Source of the DNA: Paraburkholderia bryophila | GTDB taxonomy: Bacteria; Pseudomonadota; Gammaproteobacteria; Burkholderiales; Burkholderiaceae | Direction of reading: 5' to 3' | Assembly: GCF_013409255.1 (NCBI RefSeq) | Contig: NZ_JACCAS010000001.1 | Span: 4,154,001-4,218,000 of the forward strand | DNA: 64,000 nt | Part shown: in pieces, positions 19,759-28,178 of the stretch | How the letters are laid out: every line of letters begins with the position of its first letter | Numbering within the stretch: position 1 is the stretch's first letter | Position numbers and translations under genes: made by a program | The notes under the pieces: generated by a model | The model's input: the letters and a program-made list of their open reading frames with translations, nothing else | Database searches by the model: none | Told to the model about the DNA's origin: nothing

Positions 19759-19929
19759 ATGATCCGCGTTCCGATGATTGCATTGCTGCTGCTAGCTGGC
19801 CTCTCCGGCTGCGCGAACGATCCGTCCGGCCATCACGGTGGCCCGCCGCCGCAAGATCCGGCGGACTACCACGGCGTGCCGACCGACAACCGTCCGCCCA
19901 CGATGGTGCCTGCACCGCTCGCGCCTTGA
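19759..19929 (+). CDS. Small putative lipoprotein, 56 aa
   Basis: MIRVPMIALLLLAGLSGC is a clear lipoprotein signal peptide with lipobox LSGC (Cys18); the mature part of 38 residues is Pro/His/Asp-rich without a recognisable domain. Frame opens earlier at 19615, but only this ATG gives the signal peptide. Function unknown; outer-membrane anchoring is inferred. Confidence 0.6.
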   Translation: MIRVPMIALLLLAGLSGCANDPSGHHGGPPPQDPADYHGVPTDNRPPTMVPAPLAP

Positions 19930-20158
19930 GCGGGAGCTGCGTTCAGGCGAGCCTTGTTAAGCGTCCTGCTCTTCGGGCGTGGTGACGAAATCTCTTCGGG
20001 GCGAGGAGACGGGCGGTGATCGCTCCGGTCAGCAAAGGAAAGGCGAAGCGCCGGCGCGGGCACGCCAGCGCTTCTGACCCGTGCAGAGTGTTCGCGCGAA
20101 GCGCGCGGGCTGCGGTGATTCTAGGCCGAGCTTCGCGCGGGATATGTGTGCGCTTGTT

Positions 20159-21625
20159 TCAAGCCGTAACGGGAGGCGACGGTATTCCACGCAACATCGC
20201 GGGCAGATACCGCGCCAGTGTGATGCCGCGTGCGGCCATGAAGATCGACATCGCCGCCCACAAGCCGTGATTGCCGTGCCAGGCCAGCAGCGCCCAGGAG
20301 GCCGCCACGAACACCGCGAACGACACCACCATCGACATCATCAGCGCCCGCGTGCGGGTCCCGCCGATGAACACGCCGTCGAGCAGAAAACCCCACACCG
20401 AAATCACCGGCATGAGCGCGGCCCACGGCAGATAAGTTTCTGCGACCGCGCGCACCGAGGCCTGATCGGTCAGACGTTCGATGATCCATGTCCCCGCGCC
20501 CCAATACACCAGCGAAAAACCGAGCGCGCCCAGCGCCGACCAGAGCGCCGTCACCTTGATCGCTGTCGCGACGGCATGCCGGTCGCGTGCGCCGATCGCC
20601 GCGCCGACCAGCGCTTCGGCGGCGTGCGCGAAGCCATCGAGTCCATACGCCATAAAGGTCTGAAAATTGAGCAGCAGCGCGTTGGCGGCGAGCGTGGCGT
20701 CGCCCTGAGCGGCGCCCAGATGCGCGAACCAGCCGAACGACGACAGCAGGCACAGCGTGCGCACGAAAATATCGCGATTGAGCACCACCAGCCGTTTGAG
20801 CGCCGTCGCGTCGAACAGCGCGACGCGGTTCAATGCGGGCAGACCGCGCGGCCTGCCGTGCCACAGCAGCGCGGCGCCGAGGACGAAGCCGAGCGCGTCC
20901 GCGGTCGCGGTGGCCGCGCCGATACCGGCCACACCCCAGCCGAATCCGTACACGTACAACAGCACCGCGCCGATGTTCACGCTATTGATAAACACCTGCG
21001 ACAGCAGCGCAAGCCGCACCCGCTGCGTACCGAGCAGCCAGCCGAGCACGACGTAGTTGCCGAGCGCGAGCGGCGCGGCCCAGATGCGCGCGTGGCAATA
21101 GAGTCGCGCGTGGCGCTGCACGGCGTCGCTGCCGCCGAGCGCGCGCAACGCGTAGTCGATCAGCGGCGCCTGCAGTAACAGCACCAGTGCGCCGATCGCG
21201 GCCGCCAGCAACAGCGCGCGGACCACGTCGTTGCGCAGCGCGGCCTGATCGCCCGCGCCGTGCGCCTGCGCGACGAGGCCGGTGGTGCCCATGCGCAAAA
21301 AGCCGAAGCCCCAGAACACGAAGCTGAAGAACAGCCCGCCGAGCGCCACGCCGCCCAGGTAGGAGGCGCCGTCCAGATGACCGGCGACGGCGGTGTCGAC
21401 CGCGCCGAGGATCGGTTGCGTCAGATTGGCGAGCGCGATCGGGAACGCCAGCGTCAGCACGCGACGATGCCAGTGGACCGGGACGGCGGCTGTCGGGGCG
21501 CGCGCGGGTGTCAGCGAGGGGATTTCGCTCGACGCAGCCGCCAGGGAGGGCGCCGTCGGATCAAGTCCCAACGGGACTGTCGCCGCGGCGCGCGCCAGAG
21601 GCTCTTCCTTCGCGCCGTCGCTCAA
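20159..21625 (-). CDS. MATE-family efflux transporter (DinF/NorM type)
   Basis: 488 residues with about 12 TM helices. The MATE fold is shown by ANLTQPILGAVDTAVAGHLDG near the N-terminus and the duplicated second half beginning about LLSSFGWFAHLGAAQGD; the GFAHAAEALVGAAIGARD stretch is typical of DinF-like members. MATE proteins export cationic drugs or metabolites using Na+ or H+ gradients. The start is taken as the TTG at 21625, whose TTGA overlaps the stop of the DUF2288 gene, implying translational coupling; no ATG is available near the conserved core. Confidence 0.85.
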   Translation of the reverse strand: MSDGAKEEPLARAAATVPLGLDPTAPSLAAASSEIPSLTPARAPTAAVPVHWHRRVLTLAFPIALANLTQPILGAVDTAVAGHLDGASYLGGVALGGLFFSFVFWGFGFLRMGTTGLVAQAHGAGDQAALRNDVVRALLLAAAIGALVLLLQAPLIDYALRALGGSDAVQRHARLYCHARIWAAPLALGNYVVLGWLLGTQRVRLALLSQVFINSVNIGAVLLYVYGFGWGVAGIGAATATADALGFVLGAALLWHGRPRGLPALNRVALFDATALKRLVVLNRDIFVRTLCLLSSFGWFAHLGAAQGDATLAANALLLNFQTFMAYGLDGFAHAAEALVGAAIGARDRHAVATAIKVTALWSALGALGFSLVYWGAGTWIIERLTDQASVRAVAETYLPWAALMPVISVWGFLLDGVFIGGTRTRALMMSMVVSFAVFVAASWALLAWHGNHGLWAAMSIFMAARGITLARYLPAMLRGIPSPPVTA

Positions 21626-21930
21626 CTGCGTTCCTGCACGCACACCCAGGGCGAGACGACCACCGCCCACAGATCGGGGTCGCGCGCGGCGAAGTCGGCG
21701 GCGGTTTCTGCCTGCACGCGTTCGAGGAGCCCGGCGGACAACCATTGCGTGACTTGCGTAGTGTTGTCGCTCGCAATTGCTTCGGCGACGCTTACCAGAT
21801 CGAGGTCACGTGCGACGCGCAGCAGGATGCCGCTCGCAAAAAAGCGTTCGAGTTCAGACCAGCCGATTTTGGCGGTTTCGGCGAGCAGCGTGGCGTAGAG
21901 CGGGCTGTGGGTGGCGTCGTTGGAAGTCAT
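21622..21930 (-). CDS. DUF2288 family protein
   Basis: 102 residues. Begins MTSNDATHSPLYATLLAETAK and contains IGWSELERFFASG and the conserved VVVSPWVCVQERS end of DUF2288, a small cytosolic family of unknown function. Overlaps the start of the MATE gene by 4 bp, so both are probably one operon. The frame is open 70 codons further upstream, but those overlap the divergent pentapeptide gene and show no conservation. Confidence 0.8.
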   Translation of the reverse strand: MTSNDATHSPLYATLLAETAKIGWSELERFFASGILLRVARDLDLVSVAEAIASDNTTQVTQWLSAGLLERVQAETAADFAARDPDLWAVVVSPWVCVQERS

Positions 21931-22039
21931 CGTAAGGCGGGGTTTGACGGGGCCGTCACTATAAACCATTGGCGTAAGCCGCCAGGGCGGCACGCGTTCC
22001 GGTACGCTTTGGGTTTCTCGAAACTGATTCTGAACCTTC

Positions 22040-22780
22040 ATGTCACTGGACTCAACGGCGCCGGCAACGGGCGCGCAAACGCAGGCAGTGAGCGACGCCA
22101 CACTGACGCGTGCCGAAGTGGAACAACTGATCGCGGCCAATCACGCCGCTAACGCCGCCGGAAGCCGCGCGCCGCTGCGTTTCACCGACTGCGATTTCGA
22201 AGGCGCCGATCTGTCGCGGCTCGATCTGCGCGGCGCCGAATTCGAGCGCTGCACAATCGTCGAAACTTCATTCTTCGGCGCGGCGCTGTCGCATACCCGC
22301 TGGGTCCGTTGCCGCGGCCGTCAGGCCGATTTTGGGTCGACCGATCTGGTCGATGCCGCGTTCCAGTCCAGTGATCTGAACAACACCAGTTGGCGGCGCG
22401 CGAAGCTCGCGTCGGCGTCGTTTCGCGGCTGCAAGCTGACCGGCGCCAATTTCGAGGCGTGCGCGGCGCTGGGCTTGAGCTTCGTCGAAACCTTGCTGGT
22501 CGGCGCGCACTTGCGCGGCCTGTCGTTTCGCAAAGCCACGCTCCAGCAACTGGATTTCTCCGACGCCGATCTCGCTGGCGTCGATTTCCGCGAGGCGATT
22601 TTCGACGGCGGCAGTCTACGGGACGCGAATCTGAAGGGCGCGCGTTTTGACGGCGCGGATCTGCGCGACGCGGACCTGAGCGGCGTGCGTCTGGTCGACG
22701 CGGCGCTGTTCAAAGGCGCGACGATTTCGCATAGCCAGGCTGCGGTGCTGATCACGGAGCTGGGTCTGCGGGTGTTGTGA
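22040..22780 (+). CDS. Pentapeptide-repeat protein
   Basis: 246 residues. From about residue 46 on, the protein is a run of A(D/N)LXX-type pentapeptides, for example DFEGADLSRLDLRGAEF and ANLKGARFDGADLRDADL, predicted to form a right-handed beta-helix. Such proteins can mimic DNA (Qnr/MfpA) or be structural; nothing here points specifically to gyrase protection. N-terminal 45 residues are a helical cap. Divergent from DUF2288/MATE. Confidence 0.85.
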   Translation: MSLDSTAPATGAQTQAVSDATLTRAEVEQLIAANHAANAAGSRAPLRFTDCDFEGADLSRLDLRGAEFERCTIVETSFFGAALSHTRWVRCRGRQADFGSTDLVDAAFQSSDLNNTSWRRAKLASASFRGCKLTGANFEACAALGLSFVETLLVGAHLRGLSFRKATLQQLDFSDADLAGVDFREAIFDGGSLRDANLKGARFDGADLRDADLSGVRLVDAALFKGATISHSQAAVLITELGLRVL

Positions 22781-23300
22781 GCGCGCTTTCACGCCGGTCG
22801 AATTAGCCATTCGGCCAGCTTGAAGGATTGCGTGTCTCTGCATATCATTGGATTGAATCAATCGATTATGTCAGCCGATTTTCAACTTGCAATTCGTCGG
22901 GAGATTTAAAGCTATTTAATAGTTTCGCCATTCGCGAATTTTCCTGTGATGAATTGAATTCGCGTTATTCGAATGGGTTGAATATCGGTTAATACGTCGG
23001 CATGGTGCGGTGGCGCACTAAAGCCATACGGTGCGCGGAATGGCGGGATTGGGCCTGGTGCGTTAGCCGGAATCGGACAGCCGCCTTTCTTCAGGCTTTT
23101 CGGCGGGATTCCGGCGAGTGACTGTCAAGCAGCGCTGGGCGGGCGGTTCACGGATTTAGACGCGCAATATCCAGATCATTTGTCGCCGCGATTGAAGGCG
23201 AAATGATCCTGTTTATTTCCGACATTTAGGGTTCACGTAATGCGGAATCCGTGCGTCGTGTCACATTGACGACGAAATTAATAGATTGCGCTAGTAAAGA
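22781..23300. other. Gene-free, relatively AT-rich intergenic stretch
   Basis: No reading frame with coding character is seen. 22840-22990 is clearly more AT-rich than the surroundings (several TTTAA, GAATT and ATTCG words), and 23040-23120 returns to high GC. The stretch ends at the promoter of the candidate small RNA described at 23309-23395. Confidence 0.6.
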
Positions 23301-23308
23301 CGGGTTGT

Positions 23309-23395
23309 TAGATTTCGTTCTGGCGCATGGTGAACCGGTCCTTTGCCGATATGCGCCGAACCCCCGTTAGCCCGGCCTTGTGCCGGGCTTTTTTT
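23309..23395 (+). ncRNA. Candidate small RNA with orphan terminator
   Basis: A strong terminator, AGCCCGGC-CTTGT-GCCGGGCT followed by seven Ts (23369-23395), ends nothing: no plus-strand gene lies within 580 bp upstream. Before it, GGCGCAT at 23322-23328 pairs perfectly with ATGCGCC at 23351-23357. A possible promoter is TTGCGC (23286-23291), 17-bp spacer, TAGATT (23309-23314). Together these would give a two-hairpin RNA of about 75 nt. No known family is recognised. Confidence 0.5.
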
Positions 23396-23471
23396 CAACG
23401 GGATTCATGTGGGTCATAGCGGCTTCATAGCGGATTCAAAGCGGTTTCACACGCGCCGCCATTCAAGTCGC

Positions 23472-23798
23472 TTACTGCTTGCAGCGAACCACCATCGACC
23501 GGTTTTTCACGTTGGCGCCGAAAATTCCGCCGACGGTGCCGCCCGAGGTGGCGCCGTTGTCGACGTCTTTCGAGACGACGTCGTAGCCGTAGTTGCCGCA
23601 GACTTCACCCGCGCGCTTGTAGCACTCGGCCCAACTGGAGCTTGCGTCGCTGCCGCTGCAGTTGATCGCGAAGCCGGTGTCGCCGCTCGGCAGATAGGTC
23701 ATGGTGGTGGTGCTCGAGCAGCCGCTGAGGCTGCCGAGGCTCAACAGGCCGAGACCGATCGCCGCGGCCGATGCGACGGACGCCAATGCGCTCTTCAT
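23472..23798 (-). CDS. Putative lipoprotein, 108 aa
   Basis: Signal peptide with lipobox LSGC (Cys27) in a Leu/Gly/Ser-rich stretch. The mature domain contains FAINCSGSDASSSWAECYKRAGEVC and a final VVRCKQ, so four cysteines beyond the lipid-bearing one could form disulfides in the periplasm. It resembles small Burkholderia lipoproteins of unknown function. GTAAGGAATTTGCC precedes the ATG. Confidence 0.75.
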   Translation of the reverse strand: MKSALASVASAAAIGLGLLSLGSLSGCSSTTTMTYLPSGDTGFAINCSGSDASSSWAECYKRAGEVCGNYGYDVVSKDVDNGATSGGTVGGIFGANVKNRSMVVRCKQ

Positions 23799-23922
23799 GG
23801 CAAATTCCTTACAGATAACGGAGGAGGACGTGGCCTGAGGCCACGCCTTGTGTCGGATTGGGCGTTTTAAAGCGCGCCGGGTTCCCTGACCCCGGTTGCA
23901 GATAGCGTGCCCGATCGCGCGC

Positions 23923-24624
23923 TTATCGGGGCGGCAACGAACGCGAGGGGTCGATCGAGCGGCCCTGGTAGCGCAGTTCGAAGTGCAGCATCACGCGGTC
24001 GGTATCGGTGTCGCCCATCTCGGCGATCTTTTCGCCGCGCGTGACCGACTGACCTTCCTTCACCATCAGCGCCCGATTGTGCGCGTAGGCGGTCAGGTAC
24101 TCGGCGTTGTGCTTGATGATCAACAGGTTGCCGTAACCGCGCAAGCCGTTACCGGCATACACCACGGTGCCCGCCGCCGCGGCGATCACCGGCGTGCCCG
24201 CCGCCGCCGAAATGTCGATGCCCTTCGAGTTGTTGCCGTCGAAGCGCCGGATCACCGTCCCGTCGGCCGGCCAGACCAGCGAGATGCTCGAGGCCGGCGC
24301 CGCGGACGGTGCGCTATCCGCCGCGACCGGAGCCGGAGCGGAGCGCGGCGTGGCCGAAGCGCTGCCGCCTCCGCTGCTGCGGATGGCGCCGCTCGTCGAC
24401 GTGCCGCCGGCCGGCACGACGCGCAGCACCTGGCCGACTTCGATACTGTCCGGGTTGTTCAGGTTGTTCCAGCGCACGATGCTTTGCACCGATTGCCGGT
24501 TACTGCGCGCGATCTTCGACAGCGTATCGCCCCGTTCGACCCGGTAAAAGCCCGGCGCCACCGGCGCCGACCCGCAAGCGGCGACTAGCGCCAGCAACGA
24601 CGCGCAGGCGAGTCGTTTCATCAT
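23923..24624 (-). CDS. NlpD-like LysM/M23 lipoprotein (degenerate peptidase)
   Basis: 233 residues. Lipobox VAAC near residue 15-18, LysM domain YRVERGDTLSKIARSN at about 26-70, Ala/Ser-rich linker, and a C-terminal LytM/M23 domain. The end closely resembles E. coli NlpD: SKGIDI, NGLRGYGNLLIIKHN, YLTAYAHN and HFELRYQGRSIDP. As in NlpD the zinc ligand His normally before GIDI is missing, so it is probably an amidase activator rather than a peptidase. This copy is not beside surE/rpoS, so it may be a paralogue. MMKR start chosen; the frame continues ten codons upstream. Confidence 0.85.
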   Translation of the reverse strand: MMKRLACASLLALVAACGSAPVAPGFYRVERGDTLSKIARSNRQSVQSIVRWNNLNNPDSIEVGQVLRVVPAGGTSTSGAIRSSGGGSASATPRSAPAPVAADSAPSAAPASSISLVWPADGTVIRRFDGNNSKGIDISAAAGTPVIAAAAGTVVYAGNGLRGYGNLLIIKHNAEYLTAYAHNRALMVKEGQSVTRGEKIAEMGDTDTDRVMLHFELRYQGRSIDPSRSLPPR

Positions 24625-24791
24625 TCTTGTTGTTCCCAGCATTGGACCTCGCAAAGCGCTGCCGCGCGCCGATCCCGATCACGTGGCAGGTGGATACAAA
24701 GCGTCCGATTCTAACGGTTTTGCGCTGCACCATCCGAAAAACGGGTGGCGCGACGGCCGTGGGCGGCGCGCGGGCCGGTGGAACGAGCCGA

Positions 24792-25700
24792 TCAGCGCAG
24801 CTTGCCGACGCTGATGCGCAGCGTCGCGACCTCGGTCTGACCTGGCTCCAGCCAGCGCAAACCCATGCCGTTGTGAATCGCGTCCGGCAGTCCGAGCCAC
24901 GGTTCGACGCAGTAGAAGTCCGAGTCCGCGGCTTCGGTCCACGTGGTCACGGCGTACCACGGCACCGAACCCGGCCGCTGCAGGTCGATCGTGACGACGC
25001 GGTTCAGGCCCGGCGCGACAAGCCGCACCGGTTGATCCGGCGCGCCGTCCAGACAATGGAAGCGGTCGAGAATGCGTGCCTCGTCGAGCGTGTAGCGGGC
25101 GTCACCCGGCTCGAACGCACTGATCGAGCCATCGTCCTGCTGATGGCAGCGTTGGGTGCGCGGCAGTTCCAGCGACGTCTCGCCGCGCTGCGTGTGCGGC
25201 AGCGTGAAATAGAAGTGATGACCGGCGTAGTAGGGCAGACGGGCGTCGCCGGTATTGGAGGTGGTGAACGTGACCTCCAGCGTATGCGCGTCGACGAGCG
25301 TGTAAGCCGCTTCGAAACGGAAGCCGAACGGATAGCCGCCACGCGTCGCCGCGCTGTCGGCGAGGACCATGCGCAGGCCGGCGCCGTGCACGTCGGCGTG
25401 CGCCTCGAACGGCAGGTCGCGGGCGAAGCCGTGCATCGGCAGTTCGCGGACCGTGCCTTCGGCGTCGCGCCAATAGCCGATCTTGCCGTCCACCCGATGC
25501 CGCCCGAGGAAAGGAAACAGCAACGGATTACCGCCGCGAATTCTCGCCGGCTGGCTCCAGTCGGCGTGCTCGGGCCAGTGAATCACGGCTTCACCGTCGA
25601 CGGTCCACGACATCAGACGGCCGCCTGCTTGCGGCGCGAAGCGGAGCACGGAGGCGTCCTGAGCGATCTCGAGAATGTCCTGCTGCGGGGAAAGAGGCAT
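24792..25700 (-). CDS. Aldose 1-epimerase family protein
   Basis: 302 residues. Galactose-mutarotase beta-sandwich: GGNPLLFPFLGRHRVDG, the catalytic-site MHGFARDLPF, YYAGHHFYFTLP with the second His, and the C-terminal Glu in FYCVEPWLGLPDAIHNG. Such proteins interconvert sugar anomers; this subgroup includes poorly characterised members related to glucose-6-phosphate epimerases. Standing alone upstream of the NlpD-like gene with 137 bp between, no operon partner indicates the sugar. Confidence 0.85.
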   Translation of the reverse strand: MPLSPQQDILEIAQDASVLRFAPQAGGRLMSWTVDGEAVIHWPEHADWSQPARIRGGNPLLFPFLGRHRVDGKIGYWRDAEGTVRELPMHGFARDLPFEAHADVHGAGLRMVLADSAATRGGYPFGFRFEAAYTLVDAHTLEVTFTTSNTGDARLPYYAGHHFYFTLPHTQRGETSLELPRTQRCHQQDDGSISAFEPGDARYTLDEARILDRFHCLDGAPDQPVRLVAPGLNRVVTIDLQRPGSVPWYAVTTWTEAADSDFYCVEPWLGLPDAIHNGMGLRWLEPGQTEVATLRISVGKLR

Positions 25701-25949
25701 GGTCGATGGCGGGTTCGGTAAAAGGTTGAGGACGGACTGAACGTGGCGGGAACTGCGCCGCGCTCATACGCGGTGAGCATGGAAAGCGCCGTATGGCGCC
25801 ACGCGAGAGGATGATTTTGCTCTGCTTTGCGCTACGGGGAAACCCTTCTCGGGAAATTGCGGGTGTCGCGCAAGGGCCATCCTTGCCGATAATCGTCGCA
25901 CTGTCCGGTGACTTTCGTCTGCCGGATGCGACCGGCTCAAGGAGGCACG

Positions 25950-26036
25950 ATGGATCTCGCAATGGCAATGGGTGTGGCGCTGTTCGGTATGTTCGCGGCG
26001 AGCACGGTCTATTTCTTCTACAAGCTCGAGCGCTAG
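25950..26036 (+). CDS. 28-aa single-pass membrane microprotein
   Basis: AAGGAGG lies 5 nt before an ATG that opens a 28-codon frame: MDLAMAMGVALF, then GMFAASTVYFFY, then KLER. The composition is one hydrophobic helix with a charged cytoplasmic end, the typical form of bacterial membrane microproteins that bind larger complexes. A good -10 (GATAAT at 25888-25893) lies upstream and a strong terminator follows 30 bp after the stop, so it appears to be its own transcription unit. Not KdpF or CydX by sequence; function unknown. Confidence 0.6.
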   Translation: MDLAMAMGVALFGMFAASTVYFFYKLER

Positions 26037-26066
26037 GCCAGGCTCCGCTCAATTCTCACTATCACC

Positions 26067-26095
26067 GGGCCGCCGCTGCGCGCGGCCCGTTTCTT
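26067..26095 (+). terminator. Terminator after the 28-aa microprotein
   Basis: GGGCCGC pairs with GCGGCCC across an 8-nt loop, followed by GTTTCTTTT. Confidence 0.8.
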
Positions 26096-26167
26096 TTGCC
26101 ATCGCGTAACAACGGTTTCCAGTTGTGACGCGATGCGTCAAACTTTGTCCGAATGCGGTGCAAACGC

Positions 26168-26196
26168 TTGGCGCTGACATTGCAGCCAGGCATAAT
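26168..26196 (+). promoter_or_regulatory. Probable sigma-70 promoter for the UppP-like gene
   Basis: TTGGCG, 17-bp spacer, CATAAT; the start codon follows 77 bp after the -10 element. Confidence 0.55.
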
Positions 26197-26272
26197 CGGT
26201 GCGCTTCTGACGCGCCGGTTTTTTCCTTGATCGGCGCGCTGTCCCTGACTTTTTCCTTACAAGGACCGCCGC

Positions 26273-27103
26273 GTGAACCTGTCGTTTCTAATTTTCCTGA
26301 GCGTGCTGCAAGGCGTCACCGAACTGTTTCCGGTGAGCAGCCTTGGCCATACGCTGCTCGTGCCTGCGTTGTTCGGTATGCATATCGACAAGCACGCGCC
26401 GCAGTTGCTGCCGTTCCTCGTCGCGTTGCACCTCGGGACGGCGTTCGCGCTGCTGTGGTATTTCCGTAAGCGCTGGTGCGCGCTGGTGCGCGGCTTCTTC
26501 GCGTCGTTCGGCGGGCGCCGCAACGACGACGCGCACATGATGTGGGCGCTCATCATCGGCACGATTCCGGCGGGTCTGGTCGGGCTGCTGCTGGAAAAAC
26601 ACCTCGAGCGGATTTTTCACGACCTGCGGATCGTGGCGATCGCTTTGATGGTCAACGGTGTGCTGCTGTGGTTCGGCGATCGTCTGCAGCGGTCGCGCAC
26701 GCATCTGGCGCCGGAGAAGCTGACGTTCCGCCAGGCGTTCTTTGTCGGCCTTGCGCAGATCGGCGCGTTGATTCCTGGCTTCTCGCGCAGCGGCCTGACG
26801 ATGATCGCCGGCAACGCGGCCGGCCTGACGGCTGAGAAGTCCGCCGAGTTCTCGTTCCTGCTCGGCACGCCGATCATCTTCGCGGCCGGCGTGCTCGAAC
26901 TGCCGAAGCTGTTCCATGCGCCGGATCAACTGGCTGACGCATTGCTGGGCGGCGTGCTGACCGCGATCGCCGCGTATCTGAGCGTGCGTTTCCTGATGCG
27001 CTATTTCGAAGGCCGCGGACGTCTGGCTTCGTTCGGTGTGTATTGCGTGATTGCCGGGGCGCTGTTCCTCGGCTGGTTCATGCTGCATCCGCAACCGGTT
27101 TGA
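26273..27103 (+). CDS. uppP: Undecaprenyl-diphosphate phosphatase (BacA/UppP family)
   Basis: 276 residues starting at GTG 26273, with AAGGA 8 nt upstream. Eight or so TM helices. The two family motifs are present in variant form: [16 protein letters not shown] (usual E-F-L-P-I-S-S-T-G-H) and [18 protein letters not shown] (usual PGTSRSG). The enzyme recycles the lipid carrier for peptidoglycan and O-antigen by removing a phosphate at the outer face of the inner membrane; loss or gain affects bacitracin sensitivity. The divergent motifs suggest the second-type paralogue found in Burkholderia. Confidence 0.88.
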   Translation: MNLSFLIFLSVLQGVTELFPVSSLGHTLLVPALFGMHIDKHAPQLLPFLVALHLGTAFALLWYFRKRWCALVRGFFASFGGRRNDDAHMMWALIIGTIPAGLVGLLLEKHLERIFHDLRIVAIALMVNGVLLWFGDRLQRSRTHLAPEKLTFRQAFFVGLAQIGALIPGFSRSGLTMIAGNAAGLTAEKSAEFSFLLGTPIIFAAGVLELPKLFHAPDQLADALLGGVLTAIAAYLSVRFLMRYFEGRGRLASFGVYCVIAGALFLGWFMLHPQPV

Positions 27104-27160
27104 TGGAGTTCGTGGTGCCTGCCGCCGCATGCTGGCGTGTGGGGACCGATCGGTTATAAT

Positions 27161-27200
27161 CCGGGCCCGGTTGCGTTTGCTGCCGGGCCCGTTTGTTTTT
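27161..27200 (+). terminator. Terminator after uppP
   Basis: CCGGGCCCGG and CCGGGCCCG flank a 12-nt loop and are followed by TTTGTTTTT, about 60 bp after the uppP stop. A TATAAT (27155-27160) abuts it on the upstream side, which may be chance. Confidence 0.75.
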
Positions 27201-27398
27201 ATGACGTGAAGGCGCTGTTCCGGCTCATTCTGGCCGCGGTGCGCGGCGTGAGATTTCCGGTCTCCGGCGTCGTCAGTTAGAATTTCAGTTGTCCACGAAT
27301 CCTGCTGCGAAGTTCAGCGCAGGTTCCAGAGCCCGAGAACGGGTTGTCATTGCAGGCGATGCCAGCGGCATGTTGGTGTAGCGTCGCCTCTCTTCATT

Positions 27399-27475
27399 AC
27401 GGCAGTAGCTCAGCTGGATAGAGCATCGGCCTTCTAAGCCGAGGGTGGTGGGTTCGAGTCCCTCCTGCCGTACCA
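27399..27475 (+). tRNA. tRNA-Arg(TCT)
   Basis: 77 nt with encoded CCA. ACGGCAG pairs with CTGCCGT, D-arm GCTCAGCTGGATAGAGC, anticodon stem-loop TCGGC-CTTCTAA-GCCGA with anticodon TCT, T-arm GTGGG-TTCGAGT-CCCTC. Confidence 0.97.
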
Positions 27476-27517
27476 GGTTTCCGCTTCGCGATCAGCATGG
27501 CTGTCCGCGCACCGTCA

Positions 27518-27901
27518 CTACGCTTTGGCCTGCACCTCGATCGAATCCACACGATCCGGATAAAACGCCAGATGCTGCGCGATCTCTTTCACCGCCGCAT
27601 ACGGCGCCTCGTAAGTCCACACCGAATTCACCGTCCGCTCGCCGCCCAGCGGAATGCTGTAGTACGCGCATTCGCCCTTGTACGGGCAATACGTCGCGTG
27701 CTCGGTGCGTTCCAGTAGCGCCATCTCGACGTCCGTGCGCGGAATGTAATACGCCGGCGGATACGCGGCTTCACGCAGCACCAGCGCGTTGTCCGAGCTG
27801 GCAATCTGCTGGCCGGCCACGGTCACTACAACACGCGCGTTCGCCGGCTCGATCGTGATCGGGTGATCCGGTCCGGGGACCTTGATGGTTCTTTCAGTCA
27901 T
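27518..27901 (-). CDS. DUF427 domain protein
   Basis: 127 residues. Starts MTERTIKVPGPDHPI at the ATG 27901 with GGAG 9 nt upstream. Conserved DUF427 features: AYPPAYYIPRTDV, TYCPYKGECAYYSI and VWTYEAPYAAV with FYPDRVD near the end. The family forms a small beta-rich fold of unknown function, often found beside stress or metabolic genes. The frame is open upstream to 28039 but loses conservation. Confidence 0.85.
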   Translation of the reverse strand: MTERTIKVPGPDHPITIEPANARVVVTVAGQQIASSDNALVLREAAYPPAYYIPRTDVEMALLERTEHATYCPYKGECAYYSIPLGGERTVNSVWTYEAPYAAVKEIAQHLAFYPDRVDSIEVQAKA

Positions 27902-28103
27902 GCTGTCGAACTCCTGGAGAAGTGATCGAGCCTGTCGCGGGTTGAAGAACGGATCGAGGCAGGTCAAGACAAGTTGAGACAGATTGGATAAGCGCCGCGC
28001 CACAAAAAAACGGCAAAGATCGCGCCTTCGCACGAGCATACGCCGCTCGTGAAAACCCGTCGCACGACAATCCGGATCACCGTCACGCGGCTAGCTAAGC
28101 CCG

Positions 28104-28130
28104 AAAAAATGGGCAGCCGAAGCTGCCCAT
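28104..28130 (-). terminator. Terminator of the phosphoesterase gene
   Basis: ATGGGCAGC-CGAA-GCTGCCCAT; on the minus strand the stem is followed by TTTTTCGGG, 49 bp after the stop of the phosphoesterase. Confidence 0.85.
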
Positions 28131-28178
28131 GAAAACGTCACGCATCACCGCGCGACCGTTGCTTACCGCGCGCCATGC

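Noticed and set aside
27155..27160. TATAAT as the promoter of tRNA-Arg
   Set aside because: A strong terminator follows immediately (27161-27200), before the tRNA, so a transcript from here would stop.
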